From Longispora albida DSM 44784 (GTDB lineage Bacteria; Actinomycetota; Actinomycetes; Mycobacteriales; Micromonosporaceae): a DNA stretch of 64,000 nucleotides. The position numbers were made by a program, and so were the translations under genes. Positions 38,995 to 47,781 of this stretch are shown here, one piece after another. The stretch covers positions 372,599 to 436,598 of the forward strand of contig NZ_KB903836.1 of NCBI RefSeq assembly GCF_000379825.1, in the 5' to 3' direction. Position 1 is the stretch's first letter; each line of letters opens with the position of its first letter. The notes under the pieces were generated by a model, which was not told the origin of the DNA, did not search any database, and saw nothing but the letters and a program-made list of their open reading frames with translations.

Positions 38995-40517
38995 CGGGCC
39001 TGCTGCTCGCCGAGGCCCGGGAGCACGTGTCGCGGCTGCTGCTGGGGGCCCTGTACACCGAGGACGTCGCCGGGCTGGGCGGCAAGGCCCGCTTCGAGGG
39101 CGGTGTGCTGCACTGGCCGGGCGGCGTGACCGTGCCCGCCGTCCCGGTGCCTGCCGGGGCGCTGGACGTGCACGGCCCGGCCCGTCACGGTGGTGAGCCT
39201 GTCACCGATCCTGTGCGGCTGCTGGAGCTGCTGGCGGGCCCGCACGAGGGCCTGGCGGCCGAGCTGGCCGACGCCGTGGCCAACCTGGCCGTCGCCGCCG
39301 CGCGCCGCCCGGTTCTCAAGCAGGACGCGCTCGCCGAGGCCCTGAGCCTCGGTCCCGACGACGGTGCGCTGCTGCTGGAGCGCCTCGCCACGGGCGGGCA
39401 CAACCTGCATCCCTGTGGCCGTACCCGGCTCGGCATGTCCCGGGACGACGTGCTGCGCTACGACATCGAGGGGCCGGGGTTCGCGCTGCTGTTCGCCCGC
39501 ATCCCCCGCGAGCTGCACACCGGTGACGATGTGGGGGCGGCGATGGGCTTCGCGGGTGATACCCGGTTCGCGGTCCAGCCGGTGCATCCGTGGCAGTGGG
39601 ACAACGTGCTGTGCCGCGCCCCGGGTATCACGCTCGCGGAGGGGCTGGCGGTGCAGGCCGCGCCGACTGGTTCGCTGCGCACGCTCCTGACGTCGGCCGG
39701 GCATCTGGTGAAGGTGTCCCTGGACGTGCAGGTCACCTCGACGCGCCGGTCGGTGTCGCTGGCGACGGCGCTGAACGGGCCCGTCGTGTCGGAGGTCCTG
39801 CGTGAGCTGGTCGCGGGCACGGGCGGGGCGCTGCTCGCCGAGTACGCGGGGGCCGGTGCGCGTCTTGCGCACGGCGAGCGGGACGCGACGGCGCTGCTGC
39901 GCGAGCCGCTGGCCGCCGTGGTGCGGCCCGGGGAGCTGGCCGTGCCGGGTAACGCGCTGCCGGCGGTGTGCCCGGTGACGGGGCGGACGGTGCTGGAGCT
40001 GCTGGCGGCCGGGCAGGACAGGCTGGAGTTCTTCACCGCGTACGCCACGGCGCTGCTGCGGCCGGTGACGGCGCTCGCGGCGGCGGGTGCTGGCCTGGAA
40101 GCGCACTTGCAGAACTGCGTGCCGGTGTTCCGGGACGGGCGGATCGTGCGCATGGTGTTCCGTGACCTGGGCGGTGTGCGGCTGCACCTGCCGCGCCTGG
40201 CTGCCTCAGGCCACCCCCTGGAGCTGTACCCGGGCTCGGTCACCGGCACCACGGACATCGAGGTGATGCGGTCGAAGGTGTCGTACACGGCGCTCGTCAA
40301 CCACCTCGGGGCCCTCGTCGGCGGCCTGGGTCTCGGCCCCGCAGGCTGGGCGGCAGCCGGGCAGGTCCTGCGCGCCTGCTACACCATGCTGGACGGCCCC
40401 GAGGCCGCCGCCGACCTGGAGGCGTTCACCACCCGCCCCTGGTCGCACAAGGCGCTCGTCACGATGCGCATGACCGGCTCCGGTGACATCTACGTGCCCG
40501 TGGAGAACCCGCTGTGA
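38991..40517 (+). CDS. IucA/IucC-family NIS siderophore synthetase (second)
   Basis: Encodes 508 residues from a GTG overlapping the previous stop, preceded by GGAGG. Motifs: ATGGHNLHPCGRTRLGMS, FAVQPVHPWQWDNVL, KVSLDVQVTSTRRSVSLATA, EAHLQNCVPVF and FRDLGGVRLH, followed by the FhuF-like C-terminal helices ending KALVTMRMTGSGD. It is a paralog of the upstream enzyme and longer by about 35 residues. Two NIS synthetases in tandem normally add two amine units to a dicarboxylate or citrate core. The stop overlaps the PLP-enzyme start by four bases. Confidence 0.93.
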   Translation: MTGLLLAEAREHVSRLLLGALYTEDVAGLGGKARFEGGVLHWPGGVTVPAVPVPAGALDVHGPARHGGEPVTDPVRLLELLAGPHEGLAAELADAVANLAVAAARRPVLKQDALAEALSLGPDDGALLLERLATGGHNLHPCGRTRLGMSRDDVLRYDIEGPGFALLFARIPRELHTGDDVGAAMGFAGDTRFAVQPVHPWQWDNVLCRAPGITLAEGLAVQAAPTGSLRTLLTSAGHLVKVSLDVQVTSTRRSVSLATALNGPVVSEVLRELVAGTGGALLAEYAGAGARLAHGERDATALLREPLAAVVRPGELAVPGNALPAVCPVTGRTVLELLAAGQDRLEFFTAYATALLRPVTALAAAGAGLEAHLQNCVPVFRDGRIVRMVFRDLGGVRLHLPRLAASGHPLELYPGSVTGTTDIEVMRSKVSYTALVNHLGALVGGLGLGPAGWAAAGQVLRACYTMLDGPEAAADLEAFTTRPWSHKALVTMRMTGSGDIYVPVENPL

Positions 40518-41614
40518 GAGACCCCGTCTGCCGGTACGTGTACTCCCCCGCCGTCCTCACCGCGCGGATCGCAGCACTGCGCGCCGTGCTGCCGGACGGA
40601 GCCGGCCTGTACTACGCGGTGAAAGCCAACAGCCACCCGGCGCTCCTGGAAGCGGCCGCCGCGCACGCCGACGGGCTGGAAGTCGCCTCCGGCGGGGAAC
40701 TCGCCAAGGCCGTGGCGGCCGGGGCGCGCCGCGTCGTGTTCGGAGGGCCGGGCAAGACCGACGCGGAGCTGGCCGCCGCAGCTTCCTGCCCGGTCCCGGT
40801 GATCGTCAACGTGGAAAGCGCGTGGGAACTGCGCCGCCTGTCCTACCTCGCGCAAAGGCCTGTGGATGTGTGTGTCCGGGTCGCCCGCGCGTCCGGGCTC
40901 ACCGGCAGTCACCAGATGACCGGCGTGCCGGCCCCGTTCGGCGTGCCCGAGGAGGAGCTGGGCGATGTGCTGGCCCTCGCCGGGCGGCTGCCACGGATCC
41001 GGCTGCGTGGCCTGCACCTGCACGCCGTGTCCAGCAACCTCGACGCCGCCGCGCACGCCGCGTTCGTCACTGGTTCCCTCGCGTGGGCGGGTACGGTGCT
41101 GCCCGATGCCGAGATCGTCAACTGCGGTGGCGGGCTCGGCGTCGACTACACCGGCGGCACGGAGTTCAGTCTCACCGGCTTCGGGGCGGGGCTGCCCGCC
41201 GATCCCCGGCTGGTCGTCGAGCCGGGCAGGTGGCTGGTGGCGCCCGCCGGGCGGTACGAGGCGGAAGTCCTTGATCTGAAGAAGAACGGCGGCGTGTGGT
41301 TCGCCGTGCTGCGCGGCGGCACCCACCACTTCCGCCTGCCCGCCGCCTGGGGCTACAGCCATCCCTTCACCGTCCGCAGGCAGGACGCCTGGCCCTACCC
41401 GATGGCCCGGCCCGTGGTGCGCGACGCCGCCGTGACCGCGGCCGGGGAGCTGTGCACGCCCCGCGACGTGCTGTGCCGTGACCAGCACGTGGACGAGCTG
41501 CGTGTCGGTGACGTCCTCGTGTTCGCCCTGGCCGGCGCGTACGGCCTGGAGGTGTCCCACCACGATTTCCTCTCCCACCCCAAACCGGGCATCGCCGTCG
41601 AGCACTTCGCATAA
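40514..41614 (+). CDS. PLP-dependent decarboxylase of the ornithine/DAP (fold III) family
   Basis: Encodes 366 residues. The PLP lysine is K37 in GLYYAVKANSHP; LHLHAVSSNLD and VNCGGGLGVDYTGG bind the cofactor phosphate and ring; ELCTPRDVLCRD is the usual C-terminal catalytic Cys segment contributed to the dimer active site. This family includes DAP and ornithine decarboxylases and SbnH, which decarboxylates an intermediate in staphyloferrin B synthesis. Here it likely supplies or trims the amine building block for the NIS synthetases. It is co-translated with the preceding gene through a GTGA overlap. Confidence 0.88.
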   Translation: MRDPVCRYVYSPAVLTARIAALRAVLPDGAGLYYAVKANSHPALLEAAAAHADGLEVASGGELAKAVAAGARRVVFGGPGKTDAELAAAASCPVPVIVNVESAWELRRLSYLAQRPVDVCVRVARASGLTGSHQMTGVPAPFGVPEEELGDVLALAGRLPRIRLRGLHLHAVSSNLDAAAHAAFVTGSLAWAGTVLPDAEIVNCGGGLGVDYTGGTEFSLTGFGAGLPADPRLVVEPGRWLVAPAGRYEAEVLDLKKNGGVWFAVLRGGTHHFRLPAAWGYSHPFTVRRQDAWPYPMARPVVRDAAVTAAGELCTPRDVLCRDQHVDELRVGDVLVFALAGAYGLEVSHHDFLSHPKPGIAVEHFA

Positions 41615-41623
41615 TCTGGCCCA

Positions 41624-42673
41624 ATGCGGGCAACTGTGATTTACGGGCCGCGAGACGTCCGGGTCGAAGAGGTCCCGGACCCGCAGGTCCGCGAGCCGCA
41701 CGACGCGGTCGTGCGCGTGACCCACGCGTGCATCTGCGGCAGCGACCTGTGGGCCTACCAGGGCGTGGCGTCCCGCAAGCCGGGGCAGCGCATCGGCCAC
41801 GAGTTCCTCGGCGTCGTCACAGAGACCGGGCCGGACGTGCACGGCGTCGCGCCGGGGGATGTGGTCATCGCCCCGTTCGTGTGGTCCGACGGCACGTGCG
41901 CCTACTGCCTCGAAGGCCTGCACACCTCCTGCCCGCGCGGCGGGTTCTGGGGCGAGCCGGGCTCCGACGGCGGGCAGGGTGAGGCCGTCCGCGTCCCCCA
42001 CGCCGACGGCACCCTCGTGAAGATCCCGCCCGGCCTGCCCGAGAACACCATGACCGCGCTGCTGGCCCTGTCCGACGTGATGTCCACCGGCCACCACGCC
42101 GCCCTCGCCGCCGGCGTACGCCCCGGCGTGACCGCGGCCGTCGTCGGCGACGGCGCCGTCGGCCTGTGCGGGGTACTCGCCGCCCAGCGGCTCGGCGCCG
42201 CCCGGATCATCATGTGCGGCAGGCACGCCTCACGTACCGCCATCGCCGGCCGGTTCGGCGCCACCGACATCGTGCCCGCGCGCGGGCAGGACGCCGTCGA
42301 CGCCGTCCGCGACCTGACGGGCGGCGAGGGTGCCCACGCCGTCCTGGAAGCCGTCGGCACCGAGCAGTCCATGCGCACCGCCATCCACATCGCCCGCGAC
42401 GGCGGGGCCGTCGGCTACGTCGGCGTCCCGCACGGCGGATCGGCCGGTGTGGACATCAGCGACATGTTCGGCCGTAACATCGCCCTGCGCGGCGGCGTCG
42501 CCCCGGCCCGCGCGTACATCCCCGAGCTCCTCGCGGACGTGCTCGCCGGGCGGCTGGACCCCGGGCCCGTGTTCGACACCGTCACCGGCCTGGACGGGGT
42601 ACCCGCCGGCTACGAGGCGATGAACGGCCGCCGCGCCCTCAAGGTGCTGATCAGGATGGAGGGCGCTTCATGA
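41624..42673 (+). CDS. Zinc-dependent alcohol dehydrogenase (MDR family)
   Basis: Encodes 349 residues. CICGSDLWAYQG holds the catalytic-zinc Cys and GQRIGHEFLGVV the His-Glu pair; the structural-zinc loop reads CAYCLEGLHTSC with three Cys visible. VVGDGAVGLCGVLAAQRLGA is the NAD(P)-binding G-x-G-x-x-G motif. It oxidises an alcohol or reduces an aldehyde; its position nine bases after the decarboxylase places it in the siderophore operon, where it may make or remove an aldehyde intermediate. TAATCT at 41612-41617 ends six bases before the ATG, so an internal leaderless promoter is possible. Confidence 0.85.
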   Translation: MRATVIYGPRDVRVEEVPDPQVREPHDAVVRVTHACICGSDLWAYQGVASRKPGQRIGHEFLGVVTETGPDVHGVAPGDVVIAPFVWSDGTCAYCLEGLHTSCPRGGFWGEPGSDGGQGEAVRVPHADGTLVKIPPGLPENTMTALLALSDVMSTGHHAALAAGVRPGVTAAVVGDGAVGLCGVLAAQRLGAARIIMCGRHASRTAIAGRFGATDIVPARGQDAVDAVRDLTGGEGAHAVLEAVGTEQSMRTAIHIARDGGAVGYVGVPHGGSAGVDISDMFGRNIALRGGVAPARAYIPELLADVLAGRLDPGPVFDTVTGLDGVPAGYEAMNGRRALKVLIRMEGAS

Positions 42674-43137
42674 GCGCCGCAGAACTCGACCTGCCCCGCC
42701 GGGACCTGATCTGGGCGGCGTTCGCCACCCGGTACGCCTTCAGGCCGTCCGTGGTGCGCTTCCCCGGCATCAGCGAGCCCGCAGCCTCGGTCACCTGGGA
42801 CCTCACCGCCCTGGAGTCCCGGCCCGAGCTCGACCGCGCCGGGCGCATCACCATGATCCGCTCCGTGCCGGAAGGCCAGGGCCTGTACGTCCTCGACTGG
42901 CAGCACCCGTGCTTCTGGCTCGACCCGGCCCGCACCCCGCCCCGCGACTGGCCGCTGGGCGTGTACCCCGACGGCGACTACTACATCCACATCACCCAGG
43001 ACCTGTCGGCGGGCCTGTTCGGGCACCCGTGGGAGAAGACGCTGTGCGCGTTCGGCGACGCCGTCCTGCCGCACGTGGCCGGCCTCGACAAGCTCATGCC
43101 CCGCGTCCGCTACGGCGGCCAGCCCCTGGACGCGTGA
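42670..43137 (+). CDS. DUF2716-family protein
   Basis: Encodes 155 residues. The C-terminal half LGVYPDGDYYIHITQDLSAG, then LFGHPWEKTLCAFGDAVL, matches the DUF2716 family, small cytosolic proteins of unknown function frequent in actinomycetes. WQHPCFWLDPAR in the middle is also conserved. The start overlaps the dehydrogenase stop (ATGA at 42670), so it belongs to the siderophore operon, though I know of no function for DUF2716 in siderophore synthesis. A hairpin follows at 43171-43195. Confidence 0.8.
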   Translation: MSAAELDLPRRDLIWAAFATRYAFRPSVVRFPGISEPAASVTWDLTALESRPELDRAGRITMIRSVPEGQGLYVLDWQHPCFWLDPARTPPRDWPLGVYPDGDYYIHITQDLSAGLFGHPWEKTLCAFGDAVLPHVAGLDKLMPRVRYGGQPLDA

Positions 43138-43170
43138 CGCGCACGCCACGACCGGGCCGCCGGAGGGCCG

Positions 43171-43200
43171 GTACCCGCTTTTCGCCGGCGGGTACGTATT
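43171..43200 (+). terminator. Terminator of the siderophore operon
   Basis: Perfect 8-base arms GTACCCGC (43171-43178) and GCGGGTAC (43188-43195) with a 9-base loop, followed by GTATTT. It lies 34 bases after the DUF2716 stop. Confidence 0.7.
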
Positions 43201-43282
43201 TACTCCCGTGCGCATTGAGACGCCGCGTGCCGGGCGTGAGGATCGCTGTCAGCTCCTCATCCCCGAAGGAAAGGACGGCACG

Positions 43283-43534
43283 ATGATCCGCCGTACTCTT
43301 CTCGCCGCGGCCCTCGTGGCCGGCGGCCTGTTCGCCGGCGCCGCACCGGCGAACGCGATTCCCGTCCCGCCGGGAGGCGGCGGGCAGACGTTCCTCAGGA
43401 TCCTCTACTACAGCGACAACACCTACTCGAACATGGTCGGCGTGCACATCCCCGGCCCGTGGTGCGGAGCCCACGAGACCTACCGCTGGGGTACCGAGAC
43501 CACCTTCTACCGCTTCGACCAGGGCCTGTGCTGA
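43283..43534 (+). CDS. Small secreted protein, DUF6289-like
   Basis: Encodes 83 residues with a signal peptide (MIRRTLLAAALVAGGLFAGA, cleavage near ANA-IP). The mature part of about 57 residues includes LRILYYSDNTYSNMVGVHIP, GPWCG, RWGTETTFYRF and a C-terminal Cys, the pattern of short actinobacterial proteins called DUF6289; the two Cys could form a disulfide. Function unknown. AAGGAAAGGA precedes the ATG. It is a single gene between two hairpins, convergent with peptide deformylase. Confidence 0.75.
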   Translation: MIRRTLLAAALVAGGLFAGAAPANAIPVPPGGGGQTFLRILYYSDNTYSNMVGVHIPGPWCGAHETYRWGTETTFYRFDQGLC

Positions 43535-43589
43535 CGGCCCCCCGCGTCACCTGGGAGCACGCGTCCCGCTGACGTGGGCCCCGTGAACC

Positions 43590-43622
43590 GGCCGGCCCCG
43601 GAAGGCACCCCCGGGGCCGGCC
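43590..43622. terminator. Bidirectional hairpin terminator
   Basis: Perfect 12-base arms GGCCGGCCCCGG (43590-43601) and CCGGGGCCGGCC (43611-43622) with a 9-base loop, between the rightward DUF6289-like gene and the leftward peptide deformylase gene. Confidence 0.75.
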
Positions 43623-43671
43623 TCACCACGTTCACCGTCCTGTATAGACGGCCGATAAATATGCGCCGGCG

Positions 43672-44175
43672 TCAGGCGGAGCGGGCCGGCAGCCCGGCCC
43701 GGATCGCGCGCAGCGCCGCCCTGCGGGTGTCGCCCTTGAGGGTGTCCACGTACAGCTGCCCGTTGAGGTGGCCCGTCTCGTGCTGCAGTGCCCGGGCGAG
43801 GAACCCGGAGCCGCTCACCTCGATGGGCTCGCCGTGCTGGTCGTAGCCCCGGCAGACGGCGTGCATGGCCCGCGGCGTCGGGAACCACAGGCCGGGCACC
43901 GACAGGCAGCCCTCGTCACCGTCGAGCTGCAGTTCCTCCGACAGCTCCAGCTCCGGGTTGACCACGTGGCCGCGCTGGCCGCCTGCGTCGTAGACGAACA
44001 CCCTCGCGCTCACCCCGATCTGGGGGGCGGCGACCCCGGCCCGGCCCGGCGCGCCGAGCAGGGTGTCCATCAGGTCGGCGACGAGGGCGCGCAGGCTCGC
44101 GTCGAAACTCGTCACCGGGTCGGTCGGGGTCCGAAGTACCGGGTCGCCAATGATCCGGATAGGCCGCATGGTCAT
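43672..44175 (-). CDS. def: Peptide deformylase
   Basis: Encodes 167 residues. The enzyme removes the formyl group from N-terminal Met of nascent proteins. All three motifs are intact: GVAAPQIGVS (motif 1), EGCLSVPG (motif 2, metal Cys) and QHETGHLNG (motif 3, HExxH). The ATG at 44175 is supported by TACGGT at 44182-44187, six bases upstream; a second ATG two codons later is possible. The gene is not next to fmt, which suggests one of several deformylases, common in actinomycetes. It diverges from the VWA protein across 229 bases in which I see no further gene. Confidence 0.95.
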   Translation of the reverse strand: MTMRPIRIIGDPVLRTPTDPVTSFDASLRALVADLMDTLLGAPGRAGVAAPQIGVSARVFVYDAGGQRGHVVNPELELSEELQLDGDEGCLSVPGLWFPTPRAMHAVCRGYDQHGEPIEVSGSGFLARALQHETGHLNGQLYVDTLKGDTRRAALRAIRAGLPARSA

Positions 44176-44404
44176 GCCCTCACCGTAGCTTCCTAACAAC
44201 TTGGCGACTGGTCCCGCCGTCTGCGTCACCGGGATAAGCCCTGGATAACGATAAATCCGGACGAAAGAAGTAACGGTAAGTGATCATTCCGGTACTGCGT
44301 GAAGTCTGGCTGCACAGTGCGTGTTCCGCCTATCGGCAGTGGCCGTGCCAACCCCTACACTACGACGGTCCCAGGCTTGATCTACGTGTTCGGGAGGCAT
44401 CCCT

Positions 44405-46252
44405 ATGCCACCGCATGGCCGTCATGCGAACGTCCGGTCCCACCGCCGCGGTGGCCCCCGGCGGCGCCTCACCGTCGCCCCGTGGATCGTCATCGCCAGC
44501 GTTTCCGCGCTGGTCCTGGCGGGCGGCGGCGCCGGGGCGGTGTACATCGCGAACTCCGGCTGTTCCGGTGACCCCGTGACCGCGCAGGTCCTCGCCGACC
44601 CCGCGATCGCGAAGATCCTCGACAAGCTGGCCCGGGAGTGGCAGGACACCGAGCCTGTCGTCACCGACGCCAAGGACAAGAAGACCGAGCACTGCGCGGC
44701 CGTCGACATCGTCGCGAAGGACTCCTCCGACGTGTCCACGGCACTGGGCAGCGACTGGGACCCGCGGATCAACGGCCCGCAGCCCGACGTGTGGGTGCCC
44801 GCGTCCACGGCGTGGGTGCGCAAGGCCGCCAACAACCCGCTCGCCGAGCGGACGCTGCCGACGCTGCAGCCGTCGCTGGCCCGCACGCCCACCGTCATCG
44901 CGATGCCCGAGCCGATGGTGAAGGTGCTGCAGGCCGGCGCCTGGGCTGGCAAGCGCGCCAGCTGGAACGACCTGATCACCGCGCTGGGCACCGGCCTGAC
45001 GTGGGACAAGTACGGCGGCAAGGCCGAGTGGGGCCCGCTGAAGGTCGCCATGACCGACCCGTCGAAGTCCACGCCGGGCCTGCACGCCCTGATGGCCGTC
45101 ACCGACGCCGACGACGACGGTGACGTCAGCAGCGAGGAACGCCAGTCGGTCTGGAACTTCAAGAAGGCCGTCCAGCCCGAGATGTACATGCAGAGCACCG
45201 ACCAGATCTTCGCCGGGCTCGCCAAGGCCGACGCGCAGAGCGAGCTGGACGCCCTCAAGTACGTGTCCGGCTTCCCGGCGCTGGAGCGCGACATCATCGC
45301 CTACAACGCGGCCAAGCCGAAGGTCCCGCTGGTCGCGGTGTACCCCTCCGGTGGCTCCGCCGACGCCGACAACCCGTACCTGGTGCTGGAGCGGATGGCG
45401 TGGGCCGACCCGAACCGGCAGGCCGTCGCGAAGGCGTTCCTGACGTTCCTGCGGGGTGACTCCGGCCGGGAGACGTTCCTGGCCGACGGGTTCCGCGACT
45501 CCAACCGGATCGGCGGGCAGAACCTCAACTCCGCCGCCGGTATCCAGCCGCAGATGCAGACCCTGCCGCGTGCCGTGCTGCTGCCCGAGTCGGTGCAGGC
45601 CACCTACTCGACGTGGACGGCCCTCGCCCGCCCGGTCAACGTGCTGCTCGTGATGGACGTGACGGGCTCGATGAACGACCCGGTGCCCGGCACCAACGAC
45701 GGCACCGGCAAGAACAAGACCCGCCTGGACCTGGCCAAGGAAGCGGCCGTCCACTCGATCGGCATGTTCGGCCAGCAGGCCCGGGTCGGCCTGTGGGCGT
45801 TCTCCACGCCGCAGGGCCAGCCGGACAACTACCGCAAGCTCGCGCCGATCGCGATCCTCGACACCGGCCACCGGCAGACCCTGATCAACCAGGTCAACGG
45901 CCTGCAGGCCAACGGGGCCACGGCGCTGTACAACACGACGTGGGACGCCTACCAGGAGGTCCAGAAGAACTACCTGGACGAGGCTGCCCGCAACGTCGTC
46001 GTGGTGATCACCGACGGCGAGGAGGAGACCGTCGCCGGCGGCCTGAGCCTCGACGCGCTCACCGGCAAGATCAAGGATGCGAACAAGGCCAACGGCGGCA
46101 AGAAGCCGGTCAAGGTCATCACGATCGGCTACGGCCCGAAGGCCGACGCGGCGTCGCTGCAGGCCATCGCGCAGTCCTCCGAGGGCCGGTTCCACAAGTC
46201 GCAGACGTCGCGCGACATCACGACCGTCCTCGTCGACGCGCTGTTCGGCTAG
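44405..46252 (+). CDS. Membrane-anchored solute-binding/VWA-domain protein
   Basis: Encodes 615 residues. A basic N-terminus is followed by a membrane helix (about 24-47, APWIVIASVSALVLAGGGAG). Residues about 55-395 form a periplasmic-binding-protein-like domain (SBP_bac_11 type; VDIVAKDSSDVSTALGSDWD, RTPTVIAMPEPMV), and about 410-600 a von Willebrand factor A domain with an intact MIDAS start VLLVMDVTGSMND, a later Thr and VVVVITDGEEETVAGG. VWA domains bind protein ligands through a divalent metal. The combination suggests a surface ligand-binding protein. Its stop shares CTAG with the convergent chorismate-binding gene. Confidence 0.82.
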   Translation: MPPHGRHANVRSHRRGGPRRRLTVAPWIVIASVSALVLAGGGAGAVYIANSGCSGDPVTAQVLADPAIAKILDKLAREWQDTEPVVTDAKDKKTEHCAAVDIVAKDSSDVSTALGSDWDPRINGPQPDVWVPASTAWVRKAANNPLAERTLPTLQPSLARTPTVIAMPEPMVKVLQAGAWAGKRASWNDLITALGTGLTWDKYGGKAEWGPLKVAMTDPSKSTPGLHALMAVTDADDDGDVSSEERQSVWNFKKAVQPEMYMQSTDQIFAGLAKADAQSELDALKYVSGFPALERDIIAYNAAKPKVPLVAVYPSGGSADADNPYLVLERMAWADPNRQAVAKAFLTFLRGDSGRETFLADGFRDSNRIGGQNLNSAAGIQPQMQTLPRAVLLPESVQATYSTWTALARPVNVLLVMDVTGSMNDPVPGTNDGTGKNKTRLDLAKEAAVHSIGMFGQQARVGLWAFSTPQGQPDNYRKLAPIAILDTGHRQTLINQVNGLQANGATALYNTTWDAYQEVQKNYLDEAARNVVVVITDGEEETVAGGLSLDALTGKIKDANKANGGKKPVKVITIGYGPKADAASLQAIAQSSEGRFHKSQTSRDITTVLVDALFG

Positions 46253-47445
46253 CCGGCTCCAGCGGCGGTGGCCCCGGCCGGGGTCATCGCCGCCATCAGC
46301 GGCCCGGCTTTCGCCGCCGCTTCCAGCACTTCGGCTTCCGGGTCGCTGCCCCAGGTGATGCCGCCCCCGGCCCAGATGTGCGCCAGGCCCTGCGTCACGG
46401 CCACGGTCCGGATCGTCAGCCCCAGTTCCAGGGTGTACCTGCTGAGGTAACCCGCGGCCCCCATCGCCGGCCCCCGCCCCGCCGTCTCGAGCGCGGCGAT
46501 CTGCGCGAGCGCCGCCAGCTTCGGCGCACCTGTCACCGACCCGCCCGGCGCGACGGCCCGCAGCAGCCCGTCCAGCCCGGTACCGGCGCGCAGCCGCGCG
46601 GTGACCACCGACTCGGCCTGCCACAGCGCGACCCAGCGGCGCAGCGCGAACAGTTCCGTGACGGCCACCGAGCCGGTCTCGGCGACGAGCGCGAGGTCGT
46701 TGCGCACCAGGTCGACGATCATGATGTGCTCGGCGCGTTCCTTCACCGAGGCGAGCAGCTCGGCGCGGCCCTCCGGAGTGGACGGCCGGGTGCCCTTGAT
46801 CGGCTTCGACGTGACGGTACCGCCGGCCACCGACACGAGCAGTTCCGGTGACGCGGTGGCCAGCGCCCAGCCGTCGCCGGTGAGCATGCCCCCGTACACG
46901 GCGCCCGGGATGCCGGCGATGCGGGTGAGGGCGGGCCGGGGGTCACCGGAGCACGCCGCCGCCCAGTGGCCGACGACGTTGACCTGGTACACTTCGCCGC
47001 GGCTGATGGCGGTACGCACGGCGGACACGGCGGCGGCGTGTTCCTGCGGGGCCCACGACGGCACCCACGGCCCGATCAGCCACGGCTCGCCTTCCGCTGC
47101 CGGTTCCGGGTCCGCGTGCTCGTAGACGATGACCGCCACGTCCGGTACGCCCGGGGCGGGTGACGGCGGCCCGGCCGGCCCGCCGATCGCGGCGGACCCG
47201 GCGGCCGCCGACAGCAGGATCGCCGCCCCGCACACCGAGCCGGGTGGCCCGCCGGGGCACTCGCCGCCGGGCAGCGCTGTCAGGTCCTGGGCGGGAAGGC
47301 CCGCCGCGGTGAGGAAACTCACCGTCATCGCCAGGGGGTCCCCGGGGTCTCCGGTGCGCCATTCGCGGCGTTCGCGCTCCCGAACCGTTCCCTGACAGTT
47401 ACGGGGAGTAGCCGGGGGGCAGGCCAGACTCAGCCGAATGGTCAA
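46249..47445 (-). CDS. Chorismate-binding enzyme (aminodeoxychorismate/anthranilate synthase component I type)
   Basis: Encodes 398 residues from a TTG preceded by GAGGTGAAG; an internal ATG at 47328 would remove part of the N-terminal domain. The C-terminal 260 residues carry the chorismate-utilising motifs: EVYQVNVVGHW, TSKPIKGTRPS, ELLASVKERAEHIMIVDLVR (with the catalytic ERAEH..VDLVRND), GGSVTGAPK and YTLELGLTIRT. It makes aminodeoxychorismate for folate, or anthranilate. No pabA/pabC or trp gene is adjacent. The N-terminal Trp-binding region is weakly conserved, so PabB is more likely than TrpE. Confidence 0.85.
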   Translation of the reverse strand: MTIRLSLACPPATPRNCQGTVRERERREWRTGDPGDPLAMTVSFLTAAGLPAQDLTALPGGECPGGPPGSVCGAAILLSAAAGSAAIGGPAGPPSPAPGVPDVAVIVYEHADPEPAAEGEPWLIGPWVPSWAPQEHAAAVSAVRTAISRGEVYQVNVVGHWAAACSGDPRPALTRIAGIPGAVYGGMLTGDGWALATASPELLVSVAGGTVTSKPIKGTRPSTPEGRAELLASVKERAEHIMIVDLVRNDLALVAETGSVAVTELFALRRWVALWQAESVVTARLRAGTGLDGLLRAVAPGGSVTGAPKLAALAQIAALETAGRGPAMGAAGYLSRYTLELGLTIRTVAVTQGLAHIWAGGGITWGSDPEAEVLEAAAKAGPLMAAMTPAGATAAGAG

Positions 47446-47547
47446 GACTTCACCTCAACTCCGTTACGGAGAGGCACAACCGCCGTTAAACAAGGTAGCG
47501 TGCAATTGCGCCTGTGAGGCTCGTCACGCCAGAGTCGGAGATAGAAC

Positions 47548-47748
47548 ATGTGCCCCCACCAGCCAGCCTGCCCCGCCGCCGACGCCACGGATGCCGAAGC
47601 GGCAAGGATCATCGCCGGTCACCCCGAGCAGGGCTGGAACCTGCTGTGCAACGGCGTGATCCAGTTCGAGGACACCGGCGAGCTCCTGCCCGACGGCCGC
47701 TGCGTCGCCCCGCACCGCGGGCCGGCCCTGCACCTGGCCGCCGCCTGA
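47548..47748 (+). CDS. DUF5999-family small protein
   Basis: Encodes 66 residues matching the actinobacterial DUF5999 family almost throughout: MCPHQPACPAADATDAEAAR, HPEQGWNLLCNGVIQFEDTG, ELLPDGRCVAPHR. Cys residues at 2, 8 and later positions could bind metal but this is not shown. Function unknown; small, cytosolic. GGAG lies upstream of the ATG. It diverges from the chorismate-binding gene and is followed by a strong bidirectional terminator. Confidence 0.88.
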   Translation: MCPHQPACPAADATDAEAARIIAGHPEQGWNLLCNGVIQFEDTGELLPDGRCVAPHRGPALHLAAA

Positions 47749-47781
47749 GCGGGCCGCGGCCGCGAGCCCAGAGGCAACGAC

